A stretch of 64,000 bases of DNA from Bacteroidales bacterium. GTDB lineage: Bacteria; Planctomycetota; Planctomycetia; Gemmatales; Gemmataceae. Numbering within the stretch: the stretch's first letter is position 1; each line of letters opens with the position of its first letter. The notes below the pieces were generated by a model. The model was not told the origin of the DNA. It made no database searches and saw nothing but the letters and a program-made list of their open reading frames with translations. The DNA is taken from assembly GCA_026931725.1 (NCBI GenBank), contig JAIXLE010000115.1, forward strand, positions 1 through 64,000. Reading direction: 5' to 3'. Of the stretch, positions 37,320 through 45,171 are shown one piece after another. Made by a program: the position numbers and the translations under genes.

Positions 37320-39536
37320 ATGGACACACCCACAGCCGGAACGATTCCGACGATCCCGCTGGACGATCCCTCGCTGTACATCAACCGTGAACTCAGTTGG
37401 CTCGCCTTCAACAAGCGGGTTCTCGAAGAAGCCCTCGACCCCACGGTTCCGCTGTTGGATCGCGTCAAATTCCTGGCGATCTTCAGCAGCAACCTGGACG
37501 AATTCTTCATGGTCCGGGTGGGCACGCTGCAACAGAAAGTCGAAGCCGGGATCACACGCGGTTCCGGCGGCGATCGAATGATGCCAGCCGACCAACTGGC
37601 ACGCATCAGCGAGATGGTACAGGATCAGGTCAGCCAACAATATCGCTGTTTGATCGACGATATTTTGCCGAAACTCGCGGAATACGGTATTGTCATTCGC
37701 CGTCGCCGCCAGATCACCGATTCGGATCGACCTTATCTGGAGTCGGTCTTCCGCAATCAGATTTTCCCCGTCCTCACACCCTTGGCGATTGACCCTGGGC
37801 ATCCGTTCCCGCATCTGTTGAACAAATCCTTGAATTTGGCAGTTGTCCTGCGACGCCCCGGCGACCCGGACCCGTTGTACGCGGTGGTGCAGGTGCCGAG
37901 CGTGCTGCCCCGCCTGATGGAATTGCCTGTGACCGCGACGGAGGGCGGAACCAGCACGCCGCGTGTGATCTTTTCGCCGTTGGAAACCGCGATTCGCACG
38001 CACATCGGCGAACTCTTTCCGGGGATGGTAATTGTCGAATCGGTCTGCTTCCGCGTCACGCGGGACAGTGAGTTCGAGCTCGATGAAGATGTCGATGACT
38101 TGTTGCGTGCCATCGAAGAGAACGTCAAACAGCGGCGGCGTGGGGTCGCGGTGCGGCTCGAAATCGAATCCGATGCCCCGCCGGACCTGGAGCAGTTCCT
38201 GACGGCGGCCCTGGACTTGACCTCGGCGGATGTGACCCGCTGCCCGGCATTACTCGATCTGACGGGCCTGTTTCAGGTGCATGGGCTGCCCGGCTTCAAT
38301 GAATTGCGTGACCCGGCGTTCGTGCCGGTGGCTATGCGGGAATTCGTCCAAGCTCCGAACATGTGGGCGGCCATCCGGGCGCGGGATGTATTGGTGCATC
38401 ACCCCTACGAATCGTTCAAGCCTGTTGTCGACTTCATTGAAAACGCCGCGTCAGACGATCGCGTGCTGGCCATCAAGCAGACCCTCTACCGCACCAGTTC
38501 GGATAGCCCCATCGTCCGAGCGCTGCAACGAGCCGCGGACAACGGCAAACAAGTGACGGCTTTGATTGAACTGAAAGCCCGACTCGACGAGGAACGGAAC
38601 ATCCTCTGGGCGAAGGAACTGGAAAAAGCCGGTGTCCACGTCGTGTACGGCTTCATCGGCTTGAAGACGCATTGCAAAGTGGCCCTGGTGGTGCGGCGGG
38701 ACGAAGATGGGATGCTCCGACGCTACGTCCACCTGGGCACGGGGAACTACAACCCGCAAACCGCCCGCATCTACACGGACCTGGGCCTATTCACAGCCAA
38801 TCCGGAAATCGCGGACGATGTGACATTGTTGTTCAACTATCTGACGGGGTACGCCGAACTGCCGCAGTGGCGGAAACTGGTCGTGGCCCCATCGCGGTTG
38901 TTGCCGTTCATGCTGGAAAAGATCGAGCGGGAAACCGCGATTCAGAAAAACGGCGGGAAAGGGCACATCATCGCCAAGCTGTACGGGTTGCTCGAACCGC
39001 GTATCGTTCAGGCGTTGTACGCGGCGAGTCAGGCAGGAGTGACGATTGAGCTGATTTGCCGGGGAGTTTGTGCGTTGCGGCCAGGAATTCCGGGTGTCAG
39101 CGAGAATATTCGGGTCGTGTCGATTGTGGATCGTTTTCTCGAACATAGCCGTATCTTTTACTTCGCCAACTCCGGCCATCCCGAAGTTTACGTCGGTTCC
39201 GCGGACTGGATGGATCGGAACTTGTTACGGCGAGTCGAAGTGGTGTTCCCAGTCGAACAGCCGGATTTGAAATCGCGGTTGATCGACGAAATTCTGGCCA
39301 TCTCGCTCCGTGATAACGTCAAGGCACGGCTGCTGGGCGCGGATGGTTCGTACACCCGTGTGCAACCGGCCGAGGGAGAGCCACAGATGCGGAGCCAGCA
39401 ACGGTTTCTCGAACTGGCCGCGGAAGCCGAGTGCCGCCTGCAGATGGCACAATCCGCGGCCGAGTCTGGCACGGCATCCGTTTCGACGGGTCCATCCGTG
39501 AAGGAGGTTCGCCACCGGGTGCGTAAGAATCCGTGA
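37320..39536 (+). CDS. ppk1: Polyphosphate kinase 1
   Basis: This 738-residue enzyme polymerises the ATP gamma-phosphate into polyphosphate, reversibly. N, head and two C-terminal phospholipase-D-like domains are all present: INRELSWLAFNKRVLEEA near the N-terminus, KQTLYRTS, the autophosphorylated His451 in KTHCK followed by YVHLGTGNYNP, and the second histidine (His609) in FLEHSRIFYF. Length and motif order match full PPK1. Start 37320 (MDTPTAG) is preferred to the ORF start at 37296. It is preceded by a terminator, so it has its own promoter. Confidence 0.96.
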   Translation: MDTPTAGTIPTIPLDDPSLYINRELSWLAFNKRVLEEALDPTVPLLDRVKFLAIFSSNLDEFFMVRVGTLQQKVEAGITRGSGGDRMMPADQLARISEMVQDQVSQQYRCLIDDILPKLAEYGIVIRRRRQITDSDRPYLESVFRNQIFPVLTPLAIDPGHPFPHLLNKSLNLAVVLRRPGDPDPLYAVVQVPSVLPRLMELPVTATEGGTSTPRVIFSPLETAIRTHIGELFPGMVIVESVCFRVTRDSEFELDEDVDDLLRAIEENVKQRRRGVAVRLEIESDAPPDLEQFLTAALDLTSADVTRCPALLDLTGLFQVHGLPGFNELRDPAFVPVAMREFVQAPNMWAAIRARDVLVHHPYESFKPVVDFIENAASDDRVLAIKQTLYRTSSDSPIVRALQRAADNGKQVTALIELKARLDEERNILWAKELEKAGVHVVYGFIGLKTHCKVALVVRRDEDGMLRRYVHLGTGNYNPQTARIYTDLGLFTANPEIADDVTLLFNYLTGYAELPQWRKLVVAPSRLLPFMLEKIERETAIQKNGGKGHIIAKLYGLLEPRIVQALYAASQAGVTIELICRGVCALRPGIPGVSENIRVVSIVDRFLEHSRIFYFANSGHPEVYVGSADWMDRNLLRRVEVVFPVEQPDLKSRLIDEILAISLRDNVKARLLGADGSYTRVQPAEGEPQMRSQQRFLELAAEAECRLQMAQSAAESGTASVSTGPSVKEVRHRVRKNP

Positions 39537-39576
39537 GCCACGCAGGGTTCCGTGGGCGAAGCGGGGAGCCTGTTGG

Positions 39577-39813
39577 TTACTGGCCGTTCGGCAGTTCGCG
39601 GGCTGGCGGCATCTTCTGCTGAACGGGGGCTGCCGCATCCGTGGCCGGTTTGCCGCTCATCGGGCTGCCGATCTGGGCATACGGTTGATTGGGCGTGGGG
39701 AGCGTGAACGACGCGGGATCGTAGGTGCAGTCGCACTTCCCGGCGACATGGTGGCACCCCAGCCCGGTAGCGAACAGTCCGAGAACAGCGGACAGGGTTA
39801 TGGCACAACGCAT
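39577..39813 (-). CDS. Small lipoprotein
   Basis: This 78-residue protein has a signal peptide ending in a lipobox, ATGLGC, so it should be acylated at that cysteine and held in a membrane. A short Cys/His-rich stretch follows (CHHVAGKCDC), then a Pro/Thr-rich tail (LPTPNQPYAQIG). Such small Cys-rich lipoproteins are common in planctomycetes. Start 39813 (MRCAITL) is the simplest; ATG 39825 (MVIAMRC) is also open. Function is unknown. It converges on ppk1. Confidence 0.65.
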   Translation of the reverse strand: MRCAITLSAVLGLFATGLGCHHVAGKCDCTYDPASFTLPTPNQPYAQIGSPMSGKPATDAAAPVQQKMPPARELPNGQ

Positions 39814-40058
39814 TGCAATCACCATCCGTGGGGGATACGGTTTTCGTGGGTCCGATCGGTGTGGACACCGCGAAGCGAGAGAAAATGTGTCGGCCAGCCC
39901 GCGTCCCTGTGGCGTGAACTGGCCGACACCCGTTCCACTCGCCCGTCGACTCCTGCCGTGCGTGCGAGTGGACGCGGGTAAGATCGACCACACAGGTTCA
40001 CCGGGTTTACCGCTTTTCGTGAATTGTGTGGATTCGTCATTGTGTGAGGGACTGAAGC

Positions 40059-40745
40059 ATGGACGCGATTATCTTGGCCGCTGGGAAGGGAACCCGATTA
40101 CGGCCATTTACCGAAACGATCCCGAAACCGCTGCTCGACGTGCAAGGTCGACCGATTCTCGATTGGATCATCGGCGCGCTGCCGCCCGTCGATCGACTCG
40201 TGGTGGTCGTCAACTATCTCGCGGAACAGATCGAGGCCTATCTTGCCACGCAACCACATGTGCGGCAATGGGTTACCGTTCGTCAGACGGAACCGCGCGG
40301 CACGGGCGATGCTCTCATGGCCTGCCGCGACGTGATCCAGTCCGATCGCGTAATGGTACTCAACGGCGACGATTTGATGGGGCGACGCGATTTGGCACGG
40401 TTATCATCCGTGTCGATGGGGATTCTGGCGCATCCGGTCGACGACCCCGCCGCGTTTGGGATCGTCTTTCGGCAAGCGGACGGCACACTGGAACGGCTCG
40501 TGGAGAAGCCGCAAGGACTGCCCGCGCCGCAGTTGGCGAACATCGGAGCGTATCTGTTCCCAAAATCGGTTTTTGATCTGACACTCCCGCTCTCACCGCG
40601 TGGAGAATACGAGATCACGGACGCGGTGAGCCAGTTAGCGGCCCAGGCACCATTTCTGGTTGTGGAAGCGGACTACTGGCTCCCGATCGGCACCGTCACC
40701 GCCTGGCAATCCGCCCAAACCGCCAACATCGACCCGGTACGTTAG
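40059..40745 (+). CDS. Sugar-phosphate nucleotidyltransferase
   Basis: This 228-residue Rossmann-type enzyme begins MDAIILAAGKGTRLRPFTETIPKPLL, the nucleotide-binding signature of the glucose-1-phosphate thymidylyl-/mannose-1-phosphate guanylyltransferase family. It has the catalytic Asp region NGDDLMG, then VEKPQ and GAYLF. It is short and lacks the C-terminal left-handed-helix domain, so it is the minimal catalytic form. It likely makes an NDP-sugar for surface glycans; the specific sugar cannot be read. It stands alone ahead of the riboswitch-controlled cluster. Confidence 0.88.
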   Translation: MDAIILAAGKGTRLRPFTETIPKPLLDVQGRPILDWIIGALPPVDRLVVVVNYLAEQIEAYLATQPHVRQWVTVRQTEPRGTGDALMACRDVIQSDRVMVLNGDDLMGRRDLARLSSVSMGILAHPVDDPAAFGIVFRQADGTLERLVEKPQGLPAPQLANIGAYLFPKSVFDLTLPLSPRGEYEITDAVSQLAAQAPFLVVEADYWLPIGTVTAWQSAQTANIDPVR

Positions 40746-40785
40746 CGGAACGAACGCCCGCATCACAAATTTTCCCGACTCGCCG

Positions 40786-40814
40786 TTGCCGCGAGGCGGG
40801 AGAACGCCTATGCT
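40786..40814 (+). promoter_or_regulatory. Sigma70-like promoter upstream of the SAM riboswitch
   Basis: TTGCCG (40786-40791) and TATGCT (40809-40814) are separated by 17 bases. This places the transcription start near 40821 and the riboswitch P1 stem about 45 bases into the leader. Two hexamers in GC-rich DNA are weak evidence alone, but the position is right. Confidence 0.5.
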
Positions 40815-40864
40815 GCTCTTAACCGAACTCGCCCTGTGCGGATTCGGAAACGAAATACTGGTGA

Positions 40865-41027
40865 GTATCTTATCCAGAGTGGCTGAGGGTGCGGGCCCAA
40901 TGACGCCACAGCAACCGGCTCACTTCCCGGATCGCACGATCTGGGCGGCGAGTGCTGGTGCTAACTCCTGCCCGACGACCGCAGATGGGATTCCTTCTCA
41001 TCCGCACTGTCGGGGCAGATAAGATAC
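40865..41027 (+). ncRNA. SAM-I-clan (S-box) riboswitch
   Basis: The leader RNA folds as an S-box aptamer. P1 is a perfect 10-bp helix of GTATCTTATC (40865-40874) with GATAAGATAC (41018-41027). P2 begins GTGGC (40879-40883) and closes with GCCAC (40905-40909). The conserved GCAACC (40911-40916) and GGTGCTAACTCC (40957-40968) of the SAM site are present. P3 is formed by CACT/AGTG and the stem inside it. P4 pairs CTGCCCGAC (40968-40976) with GTCGGGGCAG (41009-41018). It reads rightward into the threonine-synthase-like gene 175 bases on, so high SAM should lower expression. The subtype (SAM-I or SAM-I/IV) was not resolved. Confidence 0.88.
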
Positions 41028-41074
41028 CGTGCGAATGACACGGCCCCATCCGAACCATTCGCCGTTTTCTTATC
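41018..41074 (+). promoter_or_regulatory. Candidate expression platform of the SAM riboswitch
   Basis: GCGAATG (41031-41037) pairs perfectly with CATTCGC (41056-41062), followed by CGTTTTCTTAT, a terminator-like hairpin. The 3' strand of P1 (GATAAGA, 41018-41024) can alternatively pair with TCTTATC (41068-41074), and CCGTG (41027-41031) with CACGG (41039-41043). This is the competition expected of a transcriptional switch. Which state terminates was not modelled. Confidence 0.6.
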
Positions 41075-41201
41075 TCACCACGCATCCCGAACTACCGGGA
41101 TCGCGCCATCTGGAAACCATACTCACCCTGACCTTTGCCGATACCCAGCGGGCTTTCGCGTGCCTGTACGGCTATCTTCACCGGAAAGGGTGTGTGCCAC
41201 T
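41075..41201. other. Leader segment between the riboswitch and the start codon
   Basis: This segment holds a small hairpin (ATCCCG at 41084-41089 with CGGGAT at 41096-41101) and a GGAAAGGG ribosome-binding-like run before the start codon. I see no convincing leader peptide. Confidence 0.35.
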
Positions 41202-42464
41202 GTGCCTGAGTTTGTTCTCGGTCTGAAATGTAAAAGCTGCGGCAAGCTGTACCCCAAGCAACCCATCAACTTCTGCACCGAGGACTTCGGCCCGCTGGAA
41301 GTGGTCTACGATTACGAGGCCATCCGCCCGCACGTCAGCCGCGAGAAGATCGAACGCCGCCCGAAGACGATGTGGCGCTACCGGGAACTGCTCCCCATTG
41401 ACGGGGAACCCACGGTCGGCCCACAAGTCGGGGGCACCCCGCTCATTCGCGCGGATCGGCTCGCCGAGGCTATCGGTGTCGAAAAGCTCTGGATCAAGAA
41501 TGATGCCGTCAACTTCCCGTCGCTGTCCTTCAAGGATCGGGTCGTTTCGGTCGCACTGTCCAAGGCCCGCGAGTTCGGCTTCACCACGGTCGGCTGTGCG
41601 AGTACCGGCAACCTCGCCAATAGCGTTGCCGCCAATGCCGCCCAGGCCGGGTTGGATACCTTCATCCTCGTGCCCGCGGACCTGGAACGCGCCAAGATTC
41701 TCGGCACCAGCGTCTACGGTGCCCGCCTCATCGGCGTGACCGGCACCTATGACGAGGTCAACCGCCTCTGTTCCCAGATTGCTCTGAAATACAATTTCGG
41801 CTTCGTGAACGTCAATCTGCGGCCATTTTATGGAGAAGGGTCCAAATCCTTCGGCTTCGAGATTGCCGAGGATCTGGGCTGGCGATTCCCCCAGCACGTC
41901 GTTTGCCCGATGGCCGGGGGCAGCCTCATCGGCAAGATTCACAAGGCGTTCGAGGAACTCGTGGCTGTGGGACTCGTCGAGGGGCCGGTCACAACCAAGA
42001 TGTACGGTGCCCAGGCGAGCGGTTGCAACCCCATCGCCGACTGTGTCAAATCTGGCCGCGAACGACACAAGCCGGTTCGGAAACCGAACACCATCTGCAA
42101 GTCGCTGGCCATTGGCGACCCGGCGGATGGCTACTTCTCCGCGAAGCTCATTCAGCAGACCGGCGGTTGGGCTGAAGATGTGAACGATGACGAAATCGTT
42201 GAGAACATGCTGCTGCTCGCCCGCACCGAGGGGGTCTTTGCCGAAACGGCTGGCGGCGTGACCCTGGCGGTCGCCCGGAAACTCATCGAGCAAGGCCGGA
42301 TTCCCCGTGATGAAGAAATCGTCATCTGCATCACCGGCAACGGCCTGAAAACACAGGATGCCATCGCCGAAGCCGTCGGGGAACCCGCCATCATCAAGCC
42401 GAGCCTGACCGCGTTCGATGAACTGTTCGCGGAAGCCCATCAGCCGGAACCGATGTTGGTGTAA
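41202..42464 (+). CDS. thrC: Threonine-synthase-like PLP enzyme under SAM-riboswitch control
   Basis: This 420-residue fold-type II PLP enzyme of the threonine synthase family acts on O-phosphohomoserine. The N-terminus has a possible zinc site (Cys10-x2-Cys13 and Cys25 in NFCTEDFGPLE). The PLP lysine is Lys111 in LSFKDR, and the phosphate-binding loop is ASTGNLANS. GTG 41202 reads M-PEFVLGLKC and gives the family's short N-terminus. True threonine synthases are not normally SAM-repressed in bacteria. The riboswitch and the sulfur-carrier/E1/desulfurase genes downstream raise the possibility that it makes homocysteine from O-phosphohomoserine and a protein thiocarboxylate. That reassignment is inference; plain threonine synthesis is the default. 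Confidence 0.85.
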   Translation: MPEFVLGLKCKSCGKLYPKQPINFCTEDFGPLEVVYDYEAIRPHVSREKIERRPKTMWRYRELLPIDGEPTVGPQVGGTPLIRADRLAEAIGVEKLWIKNDAVNFPSLSFKDRVVSVALSKAREFGFTTVGCASTGNLANSVAANAAQAGLDTFILVPADLERAKILGTSVYGARLIGVTGTYDEVNRLCSQIALKYNFGFVNVNLRPFYGEGSKSFGFEIAEDLGWRFPQHVVCPMAGGSLIGKIHKAFEELVAVGLVEGPVTTKMYGAQASGCNPIADCVKSGRERHKPVRKPNTICKSLAIGDPADGYFSAKLIQQTGGWAEDVNDDEIVENMLLLARTEGVFAETAGGVTLAVARKLIEQGRIPRDEEIVICITGNGLKTQDAIAEAVGEPAIIKPSLTAFDELFAEAHQPEPMLV

Positions 42465-42481
42465 GTGGAAATGAGTTTCCG

Positions 42482-43354
42482 ATGCCGCTCGCGTTCGATG
42501 CCACGCTAAAGTCGATCGTCGCTGGTCGGCCCGGCGACTTCAGTGAAGTGTTCGGCCTGCCGTCGGAGGGGCCGATCCAACTATTGAACGTCGATTTGTC
42601 CATCGTGACCGCAGCGACCGATGTGGTGCTGGCTTACGGCAAACCGATACACACAATCGTGGATCTGAATTTTCAAACCGGCCCGGATTCGGAGTTGCCC
42701 GCACGGTTGCATACCTACAGCGCGATTCTGAACCAAAAGCACAAGGTGCCCATTCATTCCACATTGGTGCTGATGCGACCGAAGGCCGATCACGAGAAGT
42801 TGACCGGCGTTCACACTTACGGCACCACCCGTAGCGGAGTAGAATTCCGTTATGAAGTGATCCGACTCTGGGAGCAGTCGGTCGAACGCTACCTACATGC
42901 GTCGTTGGGTGTCTTGCCGCTGACGATGTTGTGTAAGATGCCGGAGGATCAACCGTTACCTCAGTCGATGCGAGAGATCGTCCAAGAGATCGAATTGCGG
43001 CTCACCCGTGAAGCCAGTACCGCGGATGCCGCCGTAATCTTGAAGACGACTCACATTCTGGCCGGACTCCGTGTGAAGAAGCAACATCTGCCCGCGATCT
43101 TTCGAGGAGTGGGAATCATGAGCGAACTCACAGCCTACGATGAACTCGTCGAGATGGTGCAGCACGGCGAACAACGCGGCAAAATCAACATGGGTCACGA
43201 GATCCTACTCCGACTCGGCAGCAAACGCCTGGGCGACCCGGATGCTCACACAGTAGAAGAACTCCACACGATTCAGGATCTGGAACGGTTGAACGGCCTG
43301 ATGGATCGGCTCCTGACGGCTCAGTCCTGGGAAGAATTGTTGGCCACGGAATAG
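42482..43354 (+). CDS. Rpn/DUF4351-type PD-(D/E)XK family protein
   Basis: This 290-residue protein resembles the Rpn/transposase-like PD-(D/E)XK nuclease family. The nuclease-like core is LLNVDLSIVTAATDVVLAYG, with IVDLNFQTG (the D/E-x-Q/K position) and then a helix PARLHTYSAILNQKHKVPIHSTLVLMRP. The C-terminal third is helical (about 190-285), with a long Glu/Leu-rich tail typical of the group. These genes are numerous in planctomycetes and are thought to be recombination-promoting or selfish. It sits inside the SAM-controlled cluster 18 bases after the PLP enzyme, so it is co-transcribed but probably not functionally related. Confidence 0.75.
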   Translation: MPLAFDATLKSIVAGRPGDFSEVFGLPSEGPIQLLNVDLSIVTAATDVVLAYGKPIHTIVDLNFQTGPDSELPARLHTYSAILNQKHKVPIHSTLVLMRPKADHEKLTGVHTYGTTRSGVEFRYEVIRLWEQSVERYLHASLGVLPLTMLCKMPEDQPLPQSMREIVQEIELRLTREASTADAAVILKTTHILAGLRVKKQHLPAIFRGVGIMSELTAYDELVEMVQHGEQRGKINMGHEILLRLGSKRLGDPDAHTVEELHTIQDLERLNGLMDRLLTAQSWEELLATE

Positions 43355-43406
43355 GAACCGTTTCTCACCCGAGTGTCAAACTGGGACGACCATTTGCGAG
43401 GATATT

Positions 43407-43679
43407 ATGCCGATTGTTGTTGATCTTCCACCGCCGATTCGAGAACAAGCCGGTGGGAATAGTCAAGTCACCGTTCAGGGGGCGACCGTCCGTGCCGCGC
43501 TGACGGACTTGATTGCGCAGCATCCCGCCCTGGAAGCCAAACTGTTCGATAAAGGGGAAATCCGCCCCTATATCAACGTCTTCGTCAATGATGAAGACAT
43601 CCGCTTCCTGGATGAAATGGATACCGCCATCGCCGATGGTGTCACCATTGCCCTCGTTCCCGCGGTGGCCGGTGGCTGA
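43407..43679 (+). CDS. MoaD/ThiS-like sulfur carrier protein ending in Gly-Gly
   Basis: This 90-residue beta-grasp protein ends PAVAGG, the di-glycine tail that an E1-type enzyme adenylates and that then carries sulfur as a thiocarboxylate. Conserved features are FVNDEDIRFLDEMDTAIADGVTIALVP. Because the GG is terminal, no processing peptidase is needed, unlike some HcyS-type carriers. Relatives serve Moco, thiamin, cysteine (CysO) or homocysteine (HcyS) synthesis. No moa or thi genes are nearby, but an E1 and a cysteine desulfurase are, so an amino-acid role with the PLP enzyme is inferred. Confidence 0.9.
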   Translation: MPIVVDLPPPIREQAGGNSQVTVQGATVRAALTDLIAQHPALEAKLFDKGEIRPYINVFVNDEDIRFLDEMDTAIADGVTIALVPAVAGG

Positions 43680-44019
43680 ACCGATACCAGAACCCAACCC
43701 ATCCGGCGAGGCCGAATCCCCGGATGGGGCCGCCGTCTTCCCGCTGATCCCGGCGGAACTCGGTGTGCATCCGTTGTTGCTGGCGGTGCTACATGCCTAC
43801 GTCTTCCTCGAAGGGTCCGACCCGCCGGTGCTGAACCCCGCCGCCGCCGAGGAAGCGATGGAGTACATCGCTACCTACCTGCAACGACTTGCCGGGGCGG
43901 AACTGAAACGGATGCGGGAAGACCTGCAAGCCCTCATCGGCTTCGCCAAGCACGACAAATGGCCGAAACAACAGATCCGATTCCTCCAGGACTTCCTCAA
44001 GGATAACGGCGTTGCCTGA
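43672..44019 (+). CDS. Small helical protein between sulfur carrier and E1, unknown
   Basis: This 115-residue protein begins at GTG 43672 (reads M-AEPIPEPN), overlapping the last codons of the carrier gene by 8 bases, which implies coupling. The N-terminal 25 residues are Pro/Glu-rich. The rest is helical with a VLHAYVFLEGSD segment and a charged coiled region (LKRMREDLQALIGFAKHDKW). I see no JAMM motif, so it does not replace the Mec+ hydrolase of mycobacteria. Function is unknown; the position suggests a partner of the sulfur-transfer system. Confidence 0.65.
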   Translation: MAEPIPEPNPSGEAESPDGAAVFPLIPAELGVHPLLLAVLHAYVFLEGSDPPVLNPAAAEEAMEYIATYLQRLAGAELKRMREDLQALIGFAKHDKWPKQQIRFLQDFLKDNGVA

Positions 44020-44075
44020 TCGGAGCGCGGGTTCACGCCCCGCACCGAAACCACCGACGCAAGATACGCAGACTC

Positions 44076-45131
44076 ATGAGTACAGAAAACCCACTCGAAC
44101 GCTACTCCCGTCAAATGCGGGTGCCAGGAATCGGCAAAGCCGGGCAGCAGAAAATCATGGCCAGCCGCGTCACACTCTGCGGAGTCGGGGCGCTCGGCAC
44201 GGTGCTGGCCAATACCCTCGTGCGGGCGGGGGTTGGCTTCCTCCGCGTCATCGACCGAGACTTCGTGGAACCCAGTAACTTGCAACGGCAGGTGCTGTTC
44301 GATGAATCCGACGTGACCGGGAACCTGCCCAAGGCCGAAGCTGCCGCGATCAAACTTCGGCAAATCAATTCGACCGTGACGGTCGAACCTGTCGTCGCCG
44401 ATATTAACCGCACGAATATCGAAGACTTGTGCAAAGACGCGGATTTGATCCTCGATGGCACGGATAACTTTGAGATTCGCTATCTCATCAACGATGTTGC
44501 TATCAAGCAGAACAAACCCTGGGTGTACGGTGGGGCGGTCGGCACCGAAGGGATGACGATGACCATTCTCCCCGGTGAAACGCCCTGCTTGCAATGCGTC
44601 TTCGAGAAGTCACCGGGGCCGGGGGAAGTTGGCACCTGCGAAACGGCGGGCGTACTCGGCCCCATCGTCAGTCTGATTGCCAGTATGCAGGCCGCCGAGG
44701 CACTGAAAATCCTCGCGGGGAAGACCGAAGCCGTGAACCGGGAACTGTTCCTCATCAACCTCTGGGACAACACCTCTCGGCGGATGAAGATTGCGCCACT
44801 GAAAGGCCGCAAGGGGAAATGCCGCTGCTGTGCCCAGCGTCAATTCGAGTGGCTCGAAGGTGAACACGGTACGCAAACCACCAGCCTCTGTGGTCGAAAC
44901 GCCGTGCAGGTAACGCAGCGTCGAGCTACCTCCCTGAGTTTCCCAGACTTGGCCCGGCAACTGGAAACCTCGGGCACCGTCACCGCGAACAAGTTCCTGC
45001 TGAAGTTCGCCGTCACGGACGGTGGCGACCCTTATGAGTTCACGGTGTTCCCCGATGGTCGCGCGATCATCAAAGGCACCGATGACACCGACCGTGCCCG
45101 AACGCTCTACGCCAAATACATCGGCCATTGA
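44076..45131 (+). CDS. MoeB/ThiF-like E1 sulfur-carrier adenylyltransferase
   Basis: This 351-residue E1-like enzyme has the ATP-binding GVGALGTVLANTL, the signature DRDFVEPSNLQRQVLFDESD, the catalytic Cys region TCETAGVLGP, and two CxxC pairs (CLQC and CRCC) for structural zinc. A C-terminal domain of about 80 residues (from LARQLETSG to the end, with FTVFPDGRAIIKGTDD) replaces the rhodanese of MoeBR-type proteins. It should adenylate the Gly-Gly end of the carrier encoded 400 bases upstream. Like MoeB/ThiF it does not supply sulfur; the cysteine desulfurase at 46410 could do that. The spacing fits one operon. Confidence 0.92.
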   Translation: MSTENPLERYSRQMRVPGIGKAGQQKIMASRVTLCGVGALGTVLANTLVRAGVGFLRVIDRDFVEPSNLQRQVLFDESDVTGNLPKAEAAAIKLRQINSTVTVEPVVADINRTNIEDLCKDADLILDGTDNFEIRYLINDVAIKQNKPWVYGGAVGTEGMTMTILPGETPCLQCVFEKSPGPGEVGTCETAGVLGPIVSLIASMQAAEALKILAGKTEAVNRELFLINLWDNTSRRMKIAPLKGRKGKCRCCAQRQFEWLEGEHGTQTTSLCGRNAVQVTQRRATSLSFPDLARQLETSGTVTANKFLLKFAVTDGGDPYEFTVFPDGRAIIKGTDDTDRARTLYAKYIGH

Positions 45132-45171
45132 GAACAGGTGTCACCGCCGGCCCCGAGTTGGGAGAGGCTCC

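Noticed and set aside
41029-41226. 65-codon open frame after the riboswitch, possible leader peptide
   Set aside because: It overlaps the terminator-like hairpin and the real start, and has no regulatory codon run.
41178-42440. 420-codon open frame antisense to the threonine-synthase-like gene
   Set aside because: The sense frame has all PLP enzyme motifs; the antisense frame is codon-bias shadow.
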